DNA of 17,470 nucleotides from Gammaproteobacteria bacterium (GCA_019634245.1 JAHQVR010000196.1:1-17470); one strand, 5' to 3'; positions 1 to 10,055 are shown, counted from the first letter of the stretch. The notes: generated by a model not told the origin, from the sequence alone. Numbers and translations: made by a program.

Positions 1-2
1 CC

Positions 3-500
3 CGACATCGCGGCCTCTTTGGCGCTGCTTGGGCGGTAGGTGTACTGGCGGCAACACAAGGCAGCGCTGTCGAAGCGCTCTGTCTTGCAGCTCCAACCGG
101 GCCTTTCGGCATTATCTATTCGCGCCAGCATTATCCGCAGCTCGGTTACGACGATGACAACGCTGTTGTTTATCCGCTCTATCACGTGGTGCTCGCTGCG
201 TGCCAAATGCAAGGAGCTCCTCGGTTGTCCTTCAATGGTTTACCCGACGCAATTGCCGCTTACGGTGTTTACCAACAGAGTGAGCACAACGTTATTTTGG
301 CAAACGTTTCCGACAAATCGATAACAGTACCACTCGCGCATCCAGCTGCGATTGTAGTATTGAATAGCGTCAATGTTGAACATGCCGTTGCGGATGCGGA
401 CTGGCTTGACAATGCGCAGCTGCGAACTGAGACACAACTGGAGTTGGATCCTTTCGCCGTTGTCTTTGCAACTTGGAGTACGAGAAACGAGGGTACTTAA
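3..500 (+). CDS. apnL: D-apionate lactonase, C-terminal part (5' end outside window)
   Basis: The reading frame is open from the window edge to the TAA at 498-500, giving about 165 residues of a C-terminus. The piece has an LFGAAW stretch near its start, an APTGPFGII segment, a VVYPLYHV segment, then a beta-rich tail (VILANVSDKSITV) like the sandwich domain that ends some glycoside-hydrolase-type proteins. From memory this matches the C-terminus of the ApnL family, which opens D-apionolactone to D-apionate. The call is supported by the later D-apionate genes in the window (kinase, RuBisCO-like protein, LerI, DerI, ApnO). The catalytic part lies outside the window, so activity cannot be judged. 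The next gene starts 58 bases on, with no terminator between, so the two are probably co-transcribed. Alternative: another GH-like protein of unknown function. Confidence 0.62.
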   Translation, partial: RHRGLFGAAWAVGVLAATQGSAVEALCLAAPTGPFGIIYSRQHYPQLGYDDDNAVVYPLYHVVLAACQMQGAPRLSFNGLPDAIAAYGVYQQSEHNVILANVSDKSITVPLAHPAAIVVLNSVNVEHAVADADWLDNAQLRTETQLELDPFAVVFATWSTRNEGT

Positions 501-558
501 AGCCCTCGAGGAAGATCTGCAGACTGAGATCGCAATTAGCACTATGGGAGAGAAGAAA

Positions 559-2007
559 ATGGGATTAAAAATATCGATAAAAAATCTGTTTAGCGTGGCT
601 ACAGCATCTGCATTGTTTGCTGTAGGCGGTTACGCTTTTGCACAGTCGGCAGCTGAGCGTGCAGTCGAAGCTGCTAAACAATATGCCGGTGTGACGTTGA
701 ATGTTTTTTATGAGGCCGGGCTACAACCACTCGACCCAAAGAACTTCACGGGCCCGATGTGGGAAGAACTCACTGGAATCAAAATAAACGTTATTGAGTC
801 GCCAATCGATCAAATGTTCACCAAGACCATGCAAGCTCATCGTGCGGGTTCAGGTGCTTATGATGTTTTGAATGTGTTGCCTAATCAGATGCCTGACCTG
901 GCTATCGCCGGTGCGCTCGAACCATTGGATGAATTCGTTGACAAGTACAAATTTCGCGACGAGCTCAATATGATCGCACCAGTGTACCGCGACAATCAGA
1001 TGAAAGTCGAGGGCACCATTTACGGATTTCCTGATGACGGTGACGTACTCATCTTCTACTACCGTAAAGACATCTTCGACGATGTAGATAACAAAGCTGC
1101 TTTCATGGAAAAACACGGTTATGAATTAGCTCCCCCACAAACCTGGCAACAATTCGCCGAGATCGGACAGTTTATAACCGATCTATACGCACCTGATATC
1201 TATGGTGCCGGAATGCTGCGCCAACCAGGTAATGCACAATTTATGTTCCAGGAGCGCTTCCGTGTTGAGGGTGGAACATTCTTCGATCCGGAGACGATGC
1301 GAGCAACCATTAACTCCGATATCGGCGTTAAAGTTTTTACCGAGATGGTGGCCGAAAACACATGGATGCCACCTGGCGTAGAGCAATGGGGATTCGGCGA
1401 AGCATTCAGCGCGTTTTTGGCCGGCGATATTGCAATGACAATTTCCTGGCCGCCAGTGGGGCGTTGGGCTGCCGGTTACGGTAAAGGCACAGAGGCGCTG
1501 AACTGGATTCCAGAAACCACCGTTGCCGACACTATCGGATACGCTTTGCCTCCCGGCGGGCAGCCGGAATTGGCGGCGGGCTTTTCCTTGGCTGTTTCGT
1601 CAAGCTCAAAGAATAAAGAAGCGGCTTACTTGTTCATCCAGTGGATGAACTCGGAAGAGATCAGTTTGCAGCGAGTTCAATTGCCGTTCGCGTTGCGCGA
1701 TCCGTTTCGGTCCAGTCATTTTGAAAGTGAAGAGTATCGCAATCGATGGCCATCCGCACCAGAGTATCTTGATGTACTTAAACAAGGTGCCGAGACCGGC
1801 TTACTGGATTTGTCGTTATTGCAAGTTGATCGTTATGAAGAGGCTTTACGACAGGGGATTAGTCGTCTTTGGGCTGGTGATAGTCCTCAAGATATCCTCA
1901 ACGATATGGCCGGGCAGTGGGACAAGCTGACCGACCGAATCGGTGTTGATAAACAGCGACGAGTCTATTCGGACTGGGCCAGCAAGCCGAACGCGTATCC
2001 AAAATGA
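559..2007 (+). CDS. ABC sugar transporter, periplasmic substrate-binding protein (CUT1, SBP family 1)
   Basis: A 482-residue extracellular binding protein for a sugar or sugar derivative. I chose the ATG at 559 because GGGAGA at 547-552 sits about six bases before it and the protein then begins with a normal Sec signal peptide (MGLKISIK, a hydrophobic stretch, then YAFA before QSAAE, cleavage near residue 29). An ATG at 544 and a longer frame from 373 are open but add residues that are not signal-like. The mature part looks like the large SBP_bac_1/8 family: FYEAG near the start, YDVLNVLP, then GFPDDGDVLIFYYRKDIFDD and a C-terminal EEAYLFIQW-like region (KEAAYLFIQWMN). Two MalF/MalG-type permeases and a MalK-type ATPase follow, so this is the first gene of a complete importer. 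The ligand is not readable from sequence; the locus suggests apiose, apionate or an apiose-containing glycoside. A strong hairpin follows the stop codon. Confidence 0.88.
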   Translation: MGLKISIKNLFSVATASALFAVGGYAFAQSAAERAVEAAKQYAGVTLNVFYEAGLQPLDPKNFTGPMWEELTGIKINVIESPIDQMFTKTMQAHRAGSGAYDVLNVLPNQMPDLAIAGALEPLDEFVDKYKFRDELNMIAPVYRDNQMKVEGTIYGFPDDGDVLIFYYRKDIFDDVDNKAAFMEKHGYELAPPQTWQQFAEIGQFITDLYAPDIYGAGMLRQPGNAQFMFQERFRVEGGTFFDPETMRATINSDIGVKVFTEMVAENTWMPPGVEQWGFGEAFSAFLAGDIAMTISWPPVGRWAAGYGKGTEALNWIPETTVADTIGYALPPGGQPELAAGFSLAVSSSSKNKEAAYLFIQWMNSEEISLQRVQLPFALRDPFRSSHFESEEYRNRWPSAPEYLDVLKQGAETGLLDLSLLQVDRYEEALRQGISRLWAGDSPQDILNDMAGQWDKLTDRIGVDKQRRVYSDWASKPNAYPK

Positions 2008-2021
2008 TCCGCCTTTACACG

Positions 2022-2047
2022 CGCCCCGGGGTATTTCCCCGGGGGCG
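2022..2047 (+). terminator. GC-rich intercistronic hairpin after the CUT1 binding-protein gene
   Basis: CGCCCCGGGG (2022-2031) and CCCCGGGGGCG (2037-2047) form a ten-pair stem with one unpaired G around a TATTT loop, 15 bases after the stop codon. No U-run follows (AATTTCAATAA), so it is more likely an intercistronic stem that protects the upstream message from 3' decay, or a partial terminator, than a full terminator. Either would make the binding protein more abundant than the permeases, as is common in ABC operons. The hairpin is seen; its role is inferred. Confidence 0.75.
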
Positions 2048-2083
2048 AATTTCAATAAAGACAACTGAACGGATCTGATCTCT

Positions 2084-2968
2084 GTGAGCCTTGCGAGAAA
2101 TGCGGAATCGGAGGCCGCGTTTAAATATTTGTTGATTGCGCCTGCGGTCTTTATCATTTTGCTAGTGGGTCTTTATCCGCTGGTCAAACTGGCTTTGACG
2201 TCGTTTCAGGACATATCCATGTTCGGCGAAGACAGAACGTTTCAGGGTAGTTTGAACTATGCGCGACTGTTTACTGACCAGCGTCTTTGGGAATCGTTGC
2301 TGCATACCGTACTTTTCACATTGGTCGCGCTGCCAATAGAACTGATATTGGGTTATCTACTGGCGGTGTTGTTTCTTCAAAAGCTGCCATTTAAACAAGC
2401 GTTGGTTGCCATCATCCTGCTGCCAACGATTATCTCGCCGATTGTCGCTGGTTCAACCTGGCGATTATTGTTTGATCAACGCTTTGGTCCGATCAACCAA
2501 ATTATAAGTTGGTTCACCGGCAGTGAGGTCAAATTGCTATGGACCATTGATTCCAATCTTGTCTGGCCCGCAATACTGATTGCCGAAGTGTGGCAGTGGA
2601 CACCCTTTATGTTTCTGTTGTTGTACGCAGCGCTTTCCAATGTTGATCGCGAACAGCTTGAAGCCGCACAGATCGACGGCGCATCCTGGTGGATGACTTT
2701 TCGACGTATCGTGTTGCCTGCAATCCTGCCGGTTATGTTTATTGCAATATTGATACGCGCGCTGGATTTATTTCGCGTGTTCGATGTGATTTGGACAATG
2801 ACAAATGGCGGTCCAGGCACATTGACTGAGACGATCTCAATCTACGCTTACAACCTGGCGTTCCGAGAGTTTGAAATTTCCTACACCTCCGCGATTGCAT
2901 TTTTAGTCATTCTTATTCTGACTGTCACCGTTGTCTGGTTGTTATCGCGTATTGAGGTGGCACGATGA
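2084..2968 (+). CDS. ABC sugar transporter permease, MalF/UgpA type
   Basis: A 294-residue inner-membrane permease with about six hydrophobic segments (roughly residues 13-35, 73-97, 105-125, 160-182, 212-230 and 268-289). The cytoplasmic EAA loop that docks the ATPase is at about 193-212 (EAAQIDGASWWMTFRRIVLP), with the conserved Gly. This places it in the binding-protein-dependent permease family, MalF-like subgroup. The start is GTG at 2084 with only a weak ribosome site (GGA at 2071-2073), fitting lower expression than the binding protein. The stop overlaps the next permease's start by four bases (ATGA), indicating translational coupling. It pairs with that permease to form the membrane channel. 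Confidence 0.9.
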   Translation: MSLARNAESEAAFKYLLIAPAVFIILLVGLYPLVKLALTSFQDISMFGEDRTFQGSLNYARLFTDQRLWESLLHTVLFTLVALPIELILGYLLAVLFLQKLPFKQALVAIILLPTIISPIVAGSTWRLLFDQRFGPINQIISWFTGSEVKLLWTIDSNLVWPAILIAEVWQWTPFMFLLLYAALSNVDREQLEAAQIDGASWWMTFRRIVLPAILPVMFIAILIRALDLFRVFDVIWTMTNGGPGTLTETISIYAYNLAFREFEISYTSAIAFLVILILTVTVVWLLSRIEVAR

Positions 2969-3792
2969 TCCGTTGGGACAAAGGCTGGCGGCTGTGGCTG
3001 CGAGTGGTCATCGCGTTATTTGCGACAGTGCTTTTTGTCTTCCCGGTTTTTTGGTTGGCAATGATATCCATTAAGACACCTGACGACATCTATGCGTATC
3101 CACCGGTTTGGTTACCTTCAGAGGTTCATTTTTCCAGTTACGTCGCGTTGTTCCGCGATGGCGATGCCTGGTCAGTGTGGAATTCTTTAGTTACTGCAAG
3201 CGTAAGCACGCTGGCGGCGATGCTGATCGGTACAGCCGCCGCTTACTCACTAGTGCGTTTTCGAACGGGCGGAAATCATTTGGCTATCTGGATTATCTCG
3301 CAGCGCATGATTCCGCCAATAGCAGTGGCGTTCCCGATATTTTTATTGTTTGTCGCATGGCAGTGGATTGATACCCTGTACGGATTGATTCTGCTTTATA
3401 CAGCTTTCAATGTGCCCTATGTCACCTGGATGATGCGCGGTTATATACAGGAAATTCCATTGGAGTTAGAGCAGAGTGCTCAAGTGGACGGCTTGTCCCG
3501 ATGGGCGGTTCTTTACAAAGTTGTGCTGCCGATGGTACGCGCCGGATTCTTTGCAACCGCTGTATTCACTTTTATATTCGCGTGGAACGACTTTCTCTTT
3601 GCGTTAATCCTCACTAAATCTGAGGCTGTGACCTACACCGTTAAGGTGACAGGTTACTTCGGCTCGCAATCTACTTTCTGGTCGAAGATCGGCGCGATGA
3701 GCATGCTGGGTGTGTTGCCCATGATAGTAGTCGTTGCAACCATGCAGCGCTTTATCGTGCGTGGTATGTCGCTAGGCGCGGTAAAAGGATAA
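2965..3792 (+). CDS. ABC sugar transporter permease, MalG/UgpE type
   Basis: A 275-residue permease and second half of the CUT1 channel. Hydrophobic segments lie near residues 11-33, 73-95, 108-130, 138-155, 192-216 and 243-262. The EAA loop is at about 169-190 (EQSAQVDGLSRWAVLYKVVLP), as in MalG-like subunits. The ATG at 2965 overlaps the stop of the upstream permease, and the ATPase gene starts three bases after this stop, so the four transporter genes form one operon. The short C-terminus ending in GMSLGAVKG is typical of this subgroup, whose extreme C-terminus contacts the ATPase. Confidence 0.9.
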   Translation: MIRWDKGWRLWLRVVIALFATVLFVFPVFWLAMISIKTPDDIYAYPPVWLPSEVHFSSYVALFRDGDAWSVWNSLVTASVSTLAAMLIGTAAAYSLVRFRTGGNHLAIWIISQRMIPPIAVAFPIFLLFVAWQWIDTLYGLILLYTAFNVPYVTWMMRGYIQEIPLELEQSAQVDGLSRWAVLYKVVLPMVRAGFFATAVFTFIFAWNDFLFALILTKSEAVTYTVKVTGYFGSQSTFWSKIGAMSMLGVLPMIVVVATMQRFIVRGMSLGAVKG

Positions 3793-3795
3793 TTT

Positions 3796-4848
3796 ATGGC
3801 AGATCTAAGTCTCACTGGCATACATAAATCCTACGGTGCAGTACGCGCGGTAAATGATGTGTCGTTCGATATCCCATCCGGAGAATTTGTTGTACTGGTA
3901 GGGGCGTCGGGCTGTGGAAAATCAACGCTACTGCGTTCGATCGCAGGGCTTGAAGATATTTCCTCGGGCGAGATCGTACTCGGCGGGCGCTCAATCACGA
4001 CGCTGGCACCGCGTGATCGTAACCTGGCTATGGTGTTTCAATCGTACGCACTCTATCCGTATCTCAGTGTGGCCGAGAACATCGCGTTTGGTTTGCGTGC
4101 CAGAAAAACTCCCGAGGCAGAAATAAAAAAGCAGGTTAACTGGGCAGCAGATGTGCTGGATATCGTCGACTACCTGGATCGTTATCCACGTGAGTTGTCG
4201 GGCGGTCAACGCCAGCGTGTTGCAATTGGTCGCGCCATTGTCAGAGAAGCGGATCTTTATCTGTTCGACGAGCCACTGTCGAATTTGGATGCCAAATTGC
4301 GCGACGGGATGCGCGAAGAGCTAAAACGTTTGCATGCGAGATTGGGCAAGACCTTCATCTACGTTACCCACGATCAGATAGAGGCCATGACACTGGCCGA
4401 GCGAATCATTTTGCTTAAGGACGGCCAGATCGAGCAATCTGGCACACCGTTGGAGTTGTTCGAAAAACCCCGTAATACATTCGTCGCAGGCTTCCTTGGC
4501 TCTCCACCGATGAATTTTGTCGAAGTAACGATTAACGATAACCAGATGATCTTGCCCGACGGCCAAGTGCTTAGTGACTGCCATGCAGCAGACGGGGAGT
4601 ATATCTGGGGCGTTAGGCCTGAGCATTTCTCAGCATCGGACCTTGGCAATTTGAAGGTGAACCTTGAGTTAATTCAGCCTACGGGGTCCCGCGCTTATGG
4701 CACGTTCTATCTAGCAGAGACGCACATGGTTGCCGAACTCGATGCCCACGCTACCAATCGCGATGAAACCAGACTTACCGTGGCAATGCAAAGAACACAA
4801 CTTTTTGATAAGGCGTCTGGGATGGCGCACACAGGGCAGGTTCCATGA
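3796..4848 (+). CDS. ABC sugar transporter ATPase, MalK/UgpC type
   Basis: A 350-residue ATPase that powers the CUT1 importer. All ATPase motifs are present: Walker A GASGCGKST (36-44), Q-loop Q82, signature LSGGQ (134-138), Walker B YLFDEP (155-160) and the switch His in YVTHD (192). After about residue 235 comes a TOBE/MOP-like regulatory domain containing GVRPEH (272-277), the hallmark of the MalK/UgpC subgroup. The gene starts three bases after the second permease. At 350 residues it is near the usual 350-370. The operon appears to end here: a 182-base gap with several palindromes precedes the next transporter. Confidence 0.92.
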   Translation: MADLSLTGIHKSYGAVRAVNDVSFDIPSGEFVVLVGASGCGKSTLLRSIAGLEDISSGEIVLGGRSITTLAPRDRNLAMVFQSYALYPYLSVAENIAFGLRARKTPEAEIKKQVNWAADVLDIVDYLDRYPRELSGGQRQRVAIGRAIVREADLYLFDEPLSNLDAKLRDGMREELKRLHARLGKTFIYVTHDQIEAMTLAERIILLKDGQIEQSGTPLELFEKPRNTFVAGFLGSPPMNFVEVTINDNQMILPDGQVLSDCHAADGEYIWGVRPEHFSASDLGNLKVNLELIQPTGSRAYGTFYLAETHMVAELDAHATNRDETRLTVAMQRTQLFDKASGMAHTGQVP

Positions 4849-5963
<1,115 letters not shown>

Positions 5964-5980
5964 GGTTTGATCTCCAACGG

Positions 5981-6004
5981 TCCGGCGCGATGAGTCGCGC
6001 CGGA
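5981..6004 (+). terminator. Perfect ten-pair intercistronic hairpin after the CUT2 binding-protein gene
   Basis: TCCGGCGCGA (5981-5990) and TCGCGCCGGA (5995-6004) are exact reverse complements around a TGAG tetraloop, starting 17 bases after the binding-protein stop. No long U-run follows (CAAGTCTTAATAG), so it looks like an mRNA-stabilising or partially terminating stem. It also argues that the lipoprotein gene starts after it, at 6023. Confidence 0.8.
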
Positions 6005-6022
6005 CAAGTCTTAATAGAGACG

Positions 6023-6667
6023 ATGCAGAGTAAATCACTGGCGCTGTTTTGCCTGGCTATTGCTCTGCTTATATCCGGTTGCAAGTTGGTGAAGAATACG
6101 CCCGATGCTGAAGGGGTTATCGCTGCAGATGCCAGCGGTGATGACGCGCGTAATGCTGCGCGTCTTGATGAGACCTTTGATGCCAAATTGATACCGCATA
6201 TCAGTTCAAAAGCGCAACCATTGGAAACACTGGCAAGCAAACTTGGCGACGGACTTGATAAAGCTGGCCAAGCATATGGTGTACGCAGCTCTGGTGCTGG
6301 ATCAGCATGGAATTTCGCCGTTACGGTTTCCGGCACTGTGGTCGAGGCAAAACTTGATACACGTGCACGCACGGCAGGGCTGGATAGTGACGGCGACGGA
6401 ACAACGGATGCAATTATTCAACTCGGGCCCGTGGTGAAAGGAACAGCGCTCAGAGACATAGCTCCTTTTTATAATTTCGATGATTTCCGAGATCAAATTG
6501 AGTATGCAAAGCTAGCACGTGCACTTAACACGCGTGCTCTCGGATTAATCAATCTGCCTGAAAGTGATCTGATCGGTAGAACGATGTCAATCACAGGCGT
6601 AGTTGCGCTCAGAAGCCAAACGGGGAAGATTCTGGTTACACCAATTGATGTGGAAATGTCACCATGA
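6023..6667 (+). CDS. DUF2291 family periplasmic lipoprotein
   Basis: A 214-residue predicted lipoprotein. From the ATG at 6023 the protein begins MQSKSLALFCLAIALLISGC, a lipoprotein signal peptide with lipobox LISGC (lipidated Cys 20); the next residues are KL, with no Asp at +2, consistent with the outer membrane in the usual Lol rule. Two earlier in-frame ATGs (5960 and 5990) would put a charged 11-21-residue leader before the signal and would be coded through the hairpin at 5981-6004, so I rejected them, although 5960 overlaps the upstream stop. I recognise the family as DUF2291, which recurs in ribose-type ABC operons but has no established function. Its place between binding protein and ATPase suggests a transport-linked role such as docking the binding protein. 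The stop overlaps the next start (ATGA at 6664). Confidence 0.78.
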   Translation: MQSKSLALFCLAIALLISGCKLVKNTPDAEGVIAADASGDDARNAARLDETFDAKLIPHISSKAQPLETLASKLGDGLDKAGQAYGVRSSGAGSAWNFAVTVSGTVVEAKLDTRARTAGLDSDGDGTTDAIIQLGPVVKGTALRDIAPFYNFDDFRDQIEYAKLARALNTRALGLINLPESDLIGRTMSITGVVALRSQTGKILVTPIDVEMSP

Positions 6668-8196
6668 ATAATGAACATCCTGTGGCTTTGTCCATTCGTG
6701 GTGCAACGAAAGTCTATCCCGGAACTCGTGCCCTCGATGATGTAGATTTTGATATCCGGATGGGCGCCGTCAATGTGCTCGTAGGAGAAAATGGCGCTGG
6801 CAAGTCGACACTAATGAAAGTGATTTCAGGTGTAGAAAGCCTCACAGAGGGCCAAATCACACTGGATGGCAAGCCAATAACACTGCGTAACAAGGGTGAC
6901 GCCATCAACGCCGGTATCGGTATTGTATTTCAAGAATTGAATCTCTTTCCGGATATGACGGTTGCGGAGAATATATCAATTGGGCGCGAACCCGTTCGTT
7001 TTGGCATTGATATCGATCGTGATCAAGTCGATGCAAAGACACGGACGCTTATGCAACGACTCGAACAAGCGATTGATCCTGACACGCCGGTGAGTTTATT
7101 GCGCATAGGCCAACAACAAATCGTTGAGATTGCTAAAGCGCTGGCCGAGGATGCACGCATACTGATTCTCGACGAGCCGACTTCCGCTTTGTCAGCCTCC
7201 GAAGTGGAGGCTCTGTTTCGCATCATCGACGAATTAAAAACCCAGGGCGTAGGCATCGTTTACATATCTCATCGCCTGGATGAGTTGATTCGCATTGGCG
7301 ATTACATAACGGTACTGCGCGATGGAAAGGTGACAGGCTCGCGCGCAATGGAGGGAGTAGATATTAAGTGGATTGTGCAAGCAATGATCGGTGGAAAATC
7401 AAAAGATTATTCAGCCCACATAGGGCACGACTTCGGTGATGAAGCGTTTCGCGCAGAGGATGTATGCCTGCCCAAAGCCGGTGGCGGCTATACAGTCGAC
7501 CATGTCTCGATGGCTGTGCGCAAGGGAGAAATACTGGGCGTATATGGATTGATGGGCGCGGGACGTTCAGAGTTTCTCGAATGCGTTATGGCACAACATC
7601 CAGCATCGAGCGGGCGTTTTTATATTGAACAACAAGAGCTCCAAGAACGGCAGATTGCTGGCCGTATCGCTAGGGGAATTGCGCTGGTACCAGAAGACAG
7701 AAAACACGATGGCCTTATCCAAATGATGGCCATACGCGAGAACCTGACATTGTCAGCACTAAAAACTGTTACGTCATTTTTCCACCTGAACGTCAAAAAG
7801 GAATTGTCTCTCGCGCTGGATTACATCAATCGTTTAACGATAAAGGTTGCCAGCCCAGAGAACCCCGTCTCGTCGCTATCAGGTGGCAATCAGCAGAAGG
7901 TGGTTATCGGCAAGGCGCTGATGACCGATCCGAAGGTGTTACTGATGGACGAACCATCACGCGGCATTGATATCGGCGCTAAAGCTGAAATCTACCGCAC
8001 CATGCGCAAGCTATCTGCTTCAGGTATTGCAATTATCTTCGTGACATCCGATCTTGAGGAGGTACTGGCTCTATCTGATCGTATTATCGTCATGGCTAAC
8101 GGACGGGTGACAGGTGAATTTGATAAATCTGCACAAGCAGCCGATGTGATAGCTGCAGCTGCACAAAGCAAACACGATGACGAGGCCGCCGCATGA
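6664..8196 (+). CDS. ABC sugar transporter ATPase, RbsA type (two nucleotide-binding domains)
   Basis: A 510-residue fused double ATPase that energises the CUT2 importer. Domain 1 has Walker A GENGAGKST (41-49), Q90, signature region LLRIGQQQ (145-152), Walker B ILILDEP (166-172) and His 203. Domain 2 has the degenerate P-loop GLMGAGRSE (295-303) usual in this family, an intact LSGGNQQK signature (405-412) and Walker B VLLMDEP (425-431); the switch His is replaced (TSDLEE), also normal for RbsA-type proteins. Thus one full and one degenerate site, as in RbsA/XylG/MglA. Both ends overlap neighbours by four bases (6664-6667 and 8193-8196), so the proteins are probably made in coupled fashion. 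Confidence 0.93.
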   Translation: MNNEHPVALSIRGATKVYPGTRALDDVDFDIRMGAVNVLVGENGAGKSTLMKVISGVESLTEGQITLDGKPITLRNKGDAINAGIGIVFQELNLFPDMTVAENISIGREPVRFGIDIDRDQVDAKTRTLMQRLEQAIDPDTPVSLLRIGQQQIVEIAKALAEDARILILDEPTSALSASEVEALFRIIDELKTQGVGIVYISHRLDELIRIGDYITVLRDGKVTGSRAMEGVDIKWIVQAMIGGKSKDYSAHIGHDFGDEAFRAEDVCLPKAGGGYTVDHVSMAVRKGEILGVYGLMGAGRSEFLECVMAQHPASSGRFYIEQQELQERQIAGRIARGIALVPEDRKHDGLIQMMAIRENLTLSALKTVTSFFHLNVKKELSLALDYINRLTIKVASPENPVSSLSGGNQQKVVIGKALMTDPKVLLMDEPSRGIDIGAKAEIYRTMRKLSASGIAIIFVTSDLEEVLALSDRIIVMANGRVTGEFDKSAQAADVIAAAAQSKHDDEAAA

Positions 8197-9257
8197 CAAC
8201 AGAAACAATCAAAGGAAACGCTAAAACATCAAACCGCAATTGGCTGCTTACCATTTTGAAGGCGCGGACCTTTGTCGCACTGGTTATTGTGTTGGTTTTC
8301 TTTTCGATTGCCGCACCTAACTTTCTTACTGCTGCCAATGCCGTACTGGTATCAAAGCATGTCGCCATCAATGCGTTTCTCGCCATCGGTATGACCTTCG
8401 TTATCATTACTGGCGGAATCGATCTATCAGTCGGCTCTGTAGTGGGATTGTGCAGTATGGTTGCCGGTTGGCTTGTTTTAAACGGCGTAGACCTTGGTTT
8501 TGGGTGGACGATTTATTTCAACACTATCGAGATTGTATTTATCGTTTGTGCTGTGGGGATTTTTGTCGGTTGGCTCAATGGCACCATGATTACGCGATTC
8601 AATGTTGCACCTTTTATCGCAACACTCGGCATGCTCTATGTAGCACGGGGTGCTGCACTTTTATCATCCGGCGGCCAAACATTTCCCAATCTCAACGGCA
8701 ACCCGGAGTTCGGTACAAGCAGTTTCCCGATGATTGGTACCGGAACGTTTTTTGGTATCCCGATTATGATCTGGATGCTGATCGCGGTAGCTGTTGGTGC
8801 CAGCTATCTTGCTACGCGCACACCACTGGGGCGCCATATCTATGCAGTGGGTGGAAACGAGCGCGGCGCGTTATTTTCGGGTGTCGATGTCCGCAAGGTA
8901 AAGCTATTCGTTTATATGTTCTCAGGTTTAATGGCAGCACTGGTGGGGCTTATCATCGCCTCTCAGCTAAAGGCATCACACCCGGCAACGGGTGAATTTT
9001 TTGAGCTCAATGCAATCGCTGCTGCGGTTCTTGGCGGAACATCGATGAGCGGTGGGCGTGGTCGCATCATCGGAACGATCGTAGGTGCATTCGTCATCGG
9101 TATTCTCTCCGATGGTCTGATCATGATGGGAGTATCGTCATTCTGGCAGATGGTTATTAAGGGCTTGGTAATCATAGCGGCTGTTGTCATCGATCAAGCG
9201 CAAAGCCGTATCCAGGCAAGAGTGGCACTCGCCCAGGAAGCCGGGAGTAGCACGTAA
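8193..9257 (+). CDS. ABC sugar transporter permease, RbsC type
   Basis: A 354-residue inner-membrane permease of the BPD_transp_2 family, with many hydrophobic segments (for example residues 27-48, 58-95, 112-130, 188-206, 237-257, 292-335). Family landmarks are GGIDLSVGS (74-82) and NAIAAAVLGGTSMSGGRG (273-290). It overlaps the ATPase start by four bases and completes the CUT2 importer. The aldolase gene begins nine bases after its stop, so transport and catabolic genes share a transcript. The substrate is inferred from context as D-apiose or a related sugar. Confidence 0.93.
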   Translation: MTTETIKGNAKTSNRNWLLTILKARTFVALVIVLVFFSIAAPNFLTAANAVLVSKHVAINAFLAIGMTFVIITGGIDLSVGSVVGLCSMVAGWLVLNGVDLGFGWTIYFNTIEIVFIVCAVGIFVGWLNGTMITRFNVAPFIATLGMLYVARGAALLSSGGQTFPNLNGNPEFGTSSFPMIGTGTFFGIPIMIWMLIAVAVGASYLATRTPLGRHIYAVGGNERGALFSGVDVRKVKLFVYMFSGLMAALVGLIIASQLKASHPATGEFFELNAIAAAVLGGTSMSGGRGRIIGTIVGAFVIGILSDGLIMMGVSSFWQMVIKGLVIIAAVVIDQAQSRIQARVALAQEAGSST

Positions 9258-9266
9258 GAGGGCTCT

Positions 9267-10037
9267 ATGATGTTTCGAGAATTGACAAAAAATCGTGATC
9301 TCAAGCTTGGCACCTACATAGGTGAGTTTGCAACGCCGGGTATTGGGCCAATACTTAAAAACACTGGCTGCGATTTTGTGTTTGTCGATATGGAACACAG
9401 CGGTTTCACGTTCGAGACGGTCAAAGCCATTCTTCGTAACCTGCACGACGCTGGGTTAGCAACTCTTTTACGCCCACCCAGCCACGCAAAACATCATATT
9501 TCATTAGCCTGCGATGTTGGGGCGCAGGGGGTTTGTCCACCGATGATGGGTAACGCAGGACAATCACAAGCCGTGATAGATGCGATCAACTACCCGCCCG
9601 CAGGCACCCGCGGTGCGGCCTTTGCGATTGCCCACGATGACTACACGCAACGCTCAGTTGCCGATGCCATCGCCTTTGCTAACAACAAGACAAGTTTCGT
9701 CGCATTGATCGAAACAGCCGAAGGAGTCGACAACGTTGAAGCCATCGCCGCGCTTGAAGGTTGCGATTGTCTATGGATTGGGCATTTCGATCTAAGTAAC
9801 TCCCTCGGCATTCCTGGTGCCTTCGATGATCTGAAGTTTACTGATGCAACCGAACGGGTAATGGCTGCAGCTGCGGCACATAACAAGAGTGTCGGACGCT
9901 TAGTCCCAAACGTGCAGGAGGCCGAGCGTTGTATTGCGCAAGGTTGTGATTTCATCTGTTATTCCGGTGACATATGGCTATACCGGGAGGCATTGGATCG
10001 AGGCCTCAAAGCAATTCGTGCCGCAACTAACAACTAA
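9267..10037 (+). CDS. HpcH/HpaI-type aldolase (2-oxo-acid aldolase, substrate unknown)
   Basis: A 256-residue protein of the HpcH/HpaI class II aldolase family. These cleave 4-hydroxy-2-oxo acids to pyruvate or hydroxypyruvate plus an aldehyde, with a divalent metal. Expected residues are visible: FVDMEHSGF with Glu 43 and His 44, Arg 69 (LLRPP), GAQGVCPPMM (85-94), metal-ligand candidates Glu 149 (ALIETAEG) and Asp 175 (IGHFDLSNSLG). Two adjacent ATGs occur at 9267 and 9270; GAGGG at 9258-9262 serves either. It lies in the CUT2 operon, followed 18 bases later by a D-2-hydroxyacid dehydrogenase. No aldolase of this type belongs to the D-apionate routes I know, so the substrate is unassigned. 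It might act on a 2-oxo-3-deoxy acid made from a related sugar. Confidence 0.85.
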   Translation: MMFRELTKNRDLKLGTYIGEFATPGIGPILKNTGCDFVFVDMEHSGFTFETVKAILRNLHDAGLATLLRPPSHAKHHISLACDVGAQGVCPPMMGNAGQSQAVIDAINYPPAGTRGAAFAIAHDDYTQRSVADAIAFANNKTSFVALIETAEGVDNVEAIAALEGCDCLWIGHFDLSNSLGIPGAFDDLKFTDATERVMAAAAAHNKSVGRLVPNVQEAERCIAQGCDFICYSGDIWLYREALDRGLKAIRAATNN

Positions 10038-10055
10038 CAATAATTAGGAATTTTA

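Noticed and set aside
373..558. Upstream extension of the CUT1 binding protein (frame open from 373, another ATG at 544)
   Set aside because: The extension overlaps the end of apnL and lacks signal-peptide character; the ATG at 559 has a good ribosome site and starts a normal Sec signal.
8450..8995. 181-codon plus-strand frame inside the RbsC-type permease gene
   Set aside because: It lies wholly within a well-supported permease in another frame and its Cys/Arg-rich product resembles no family.
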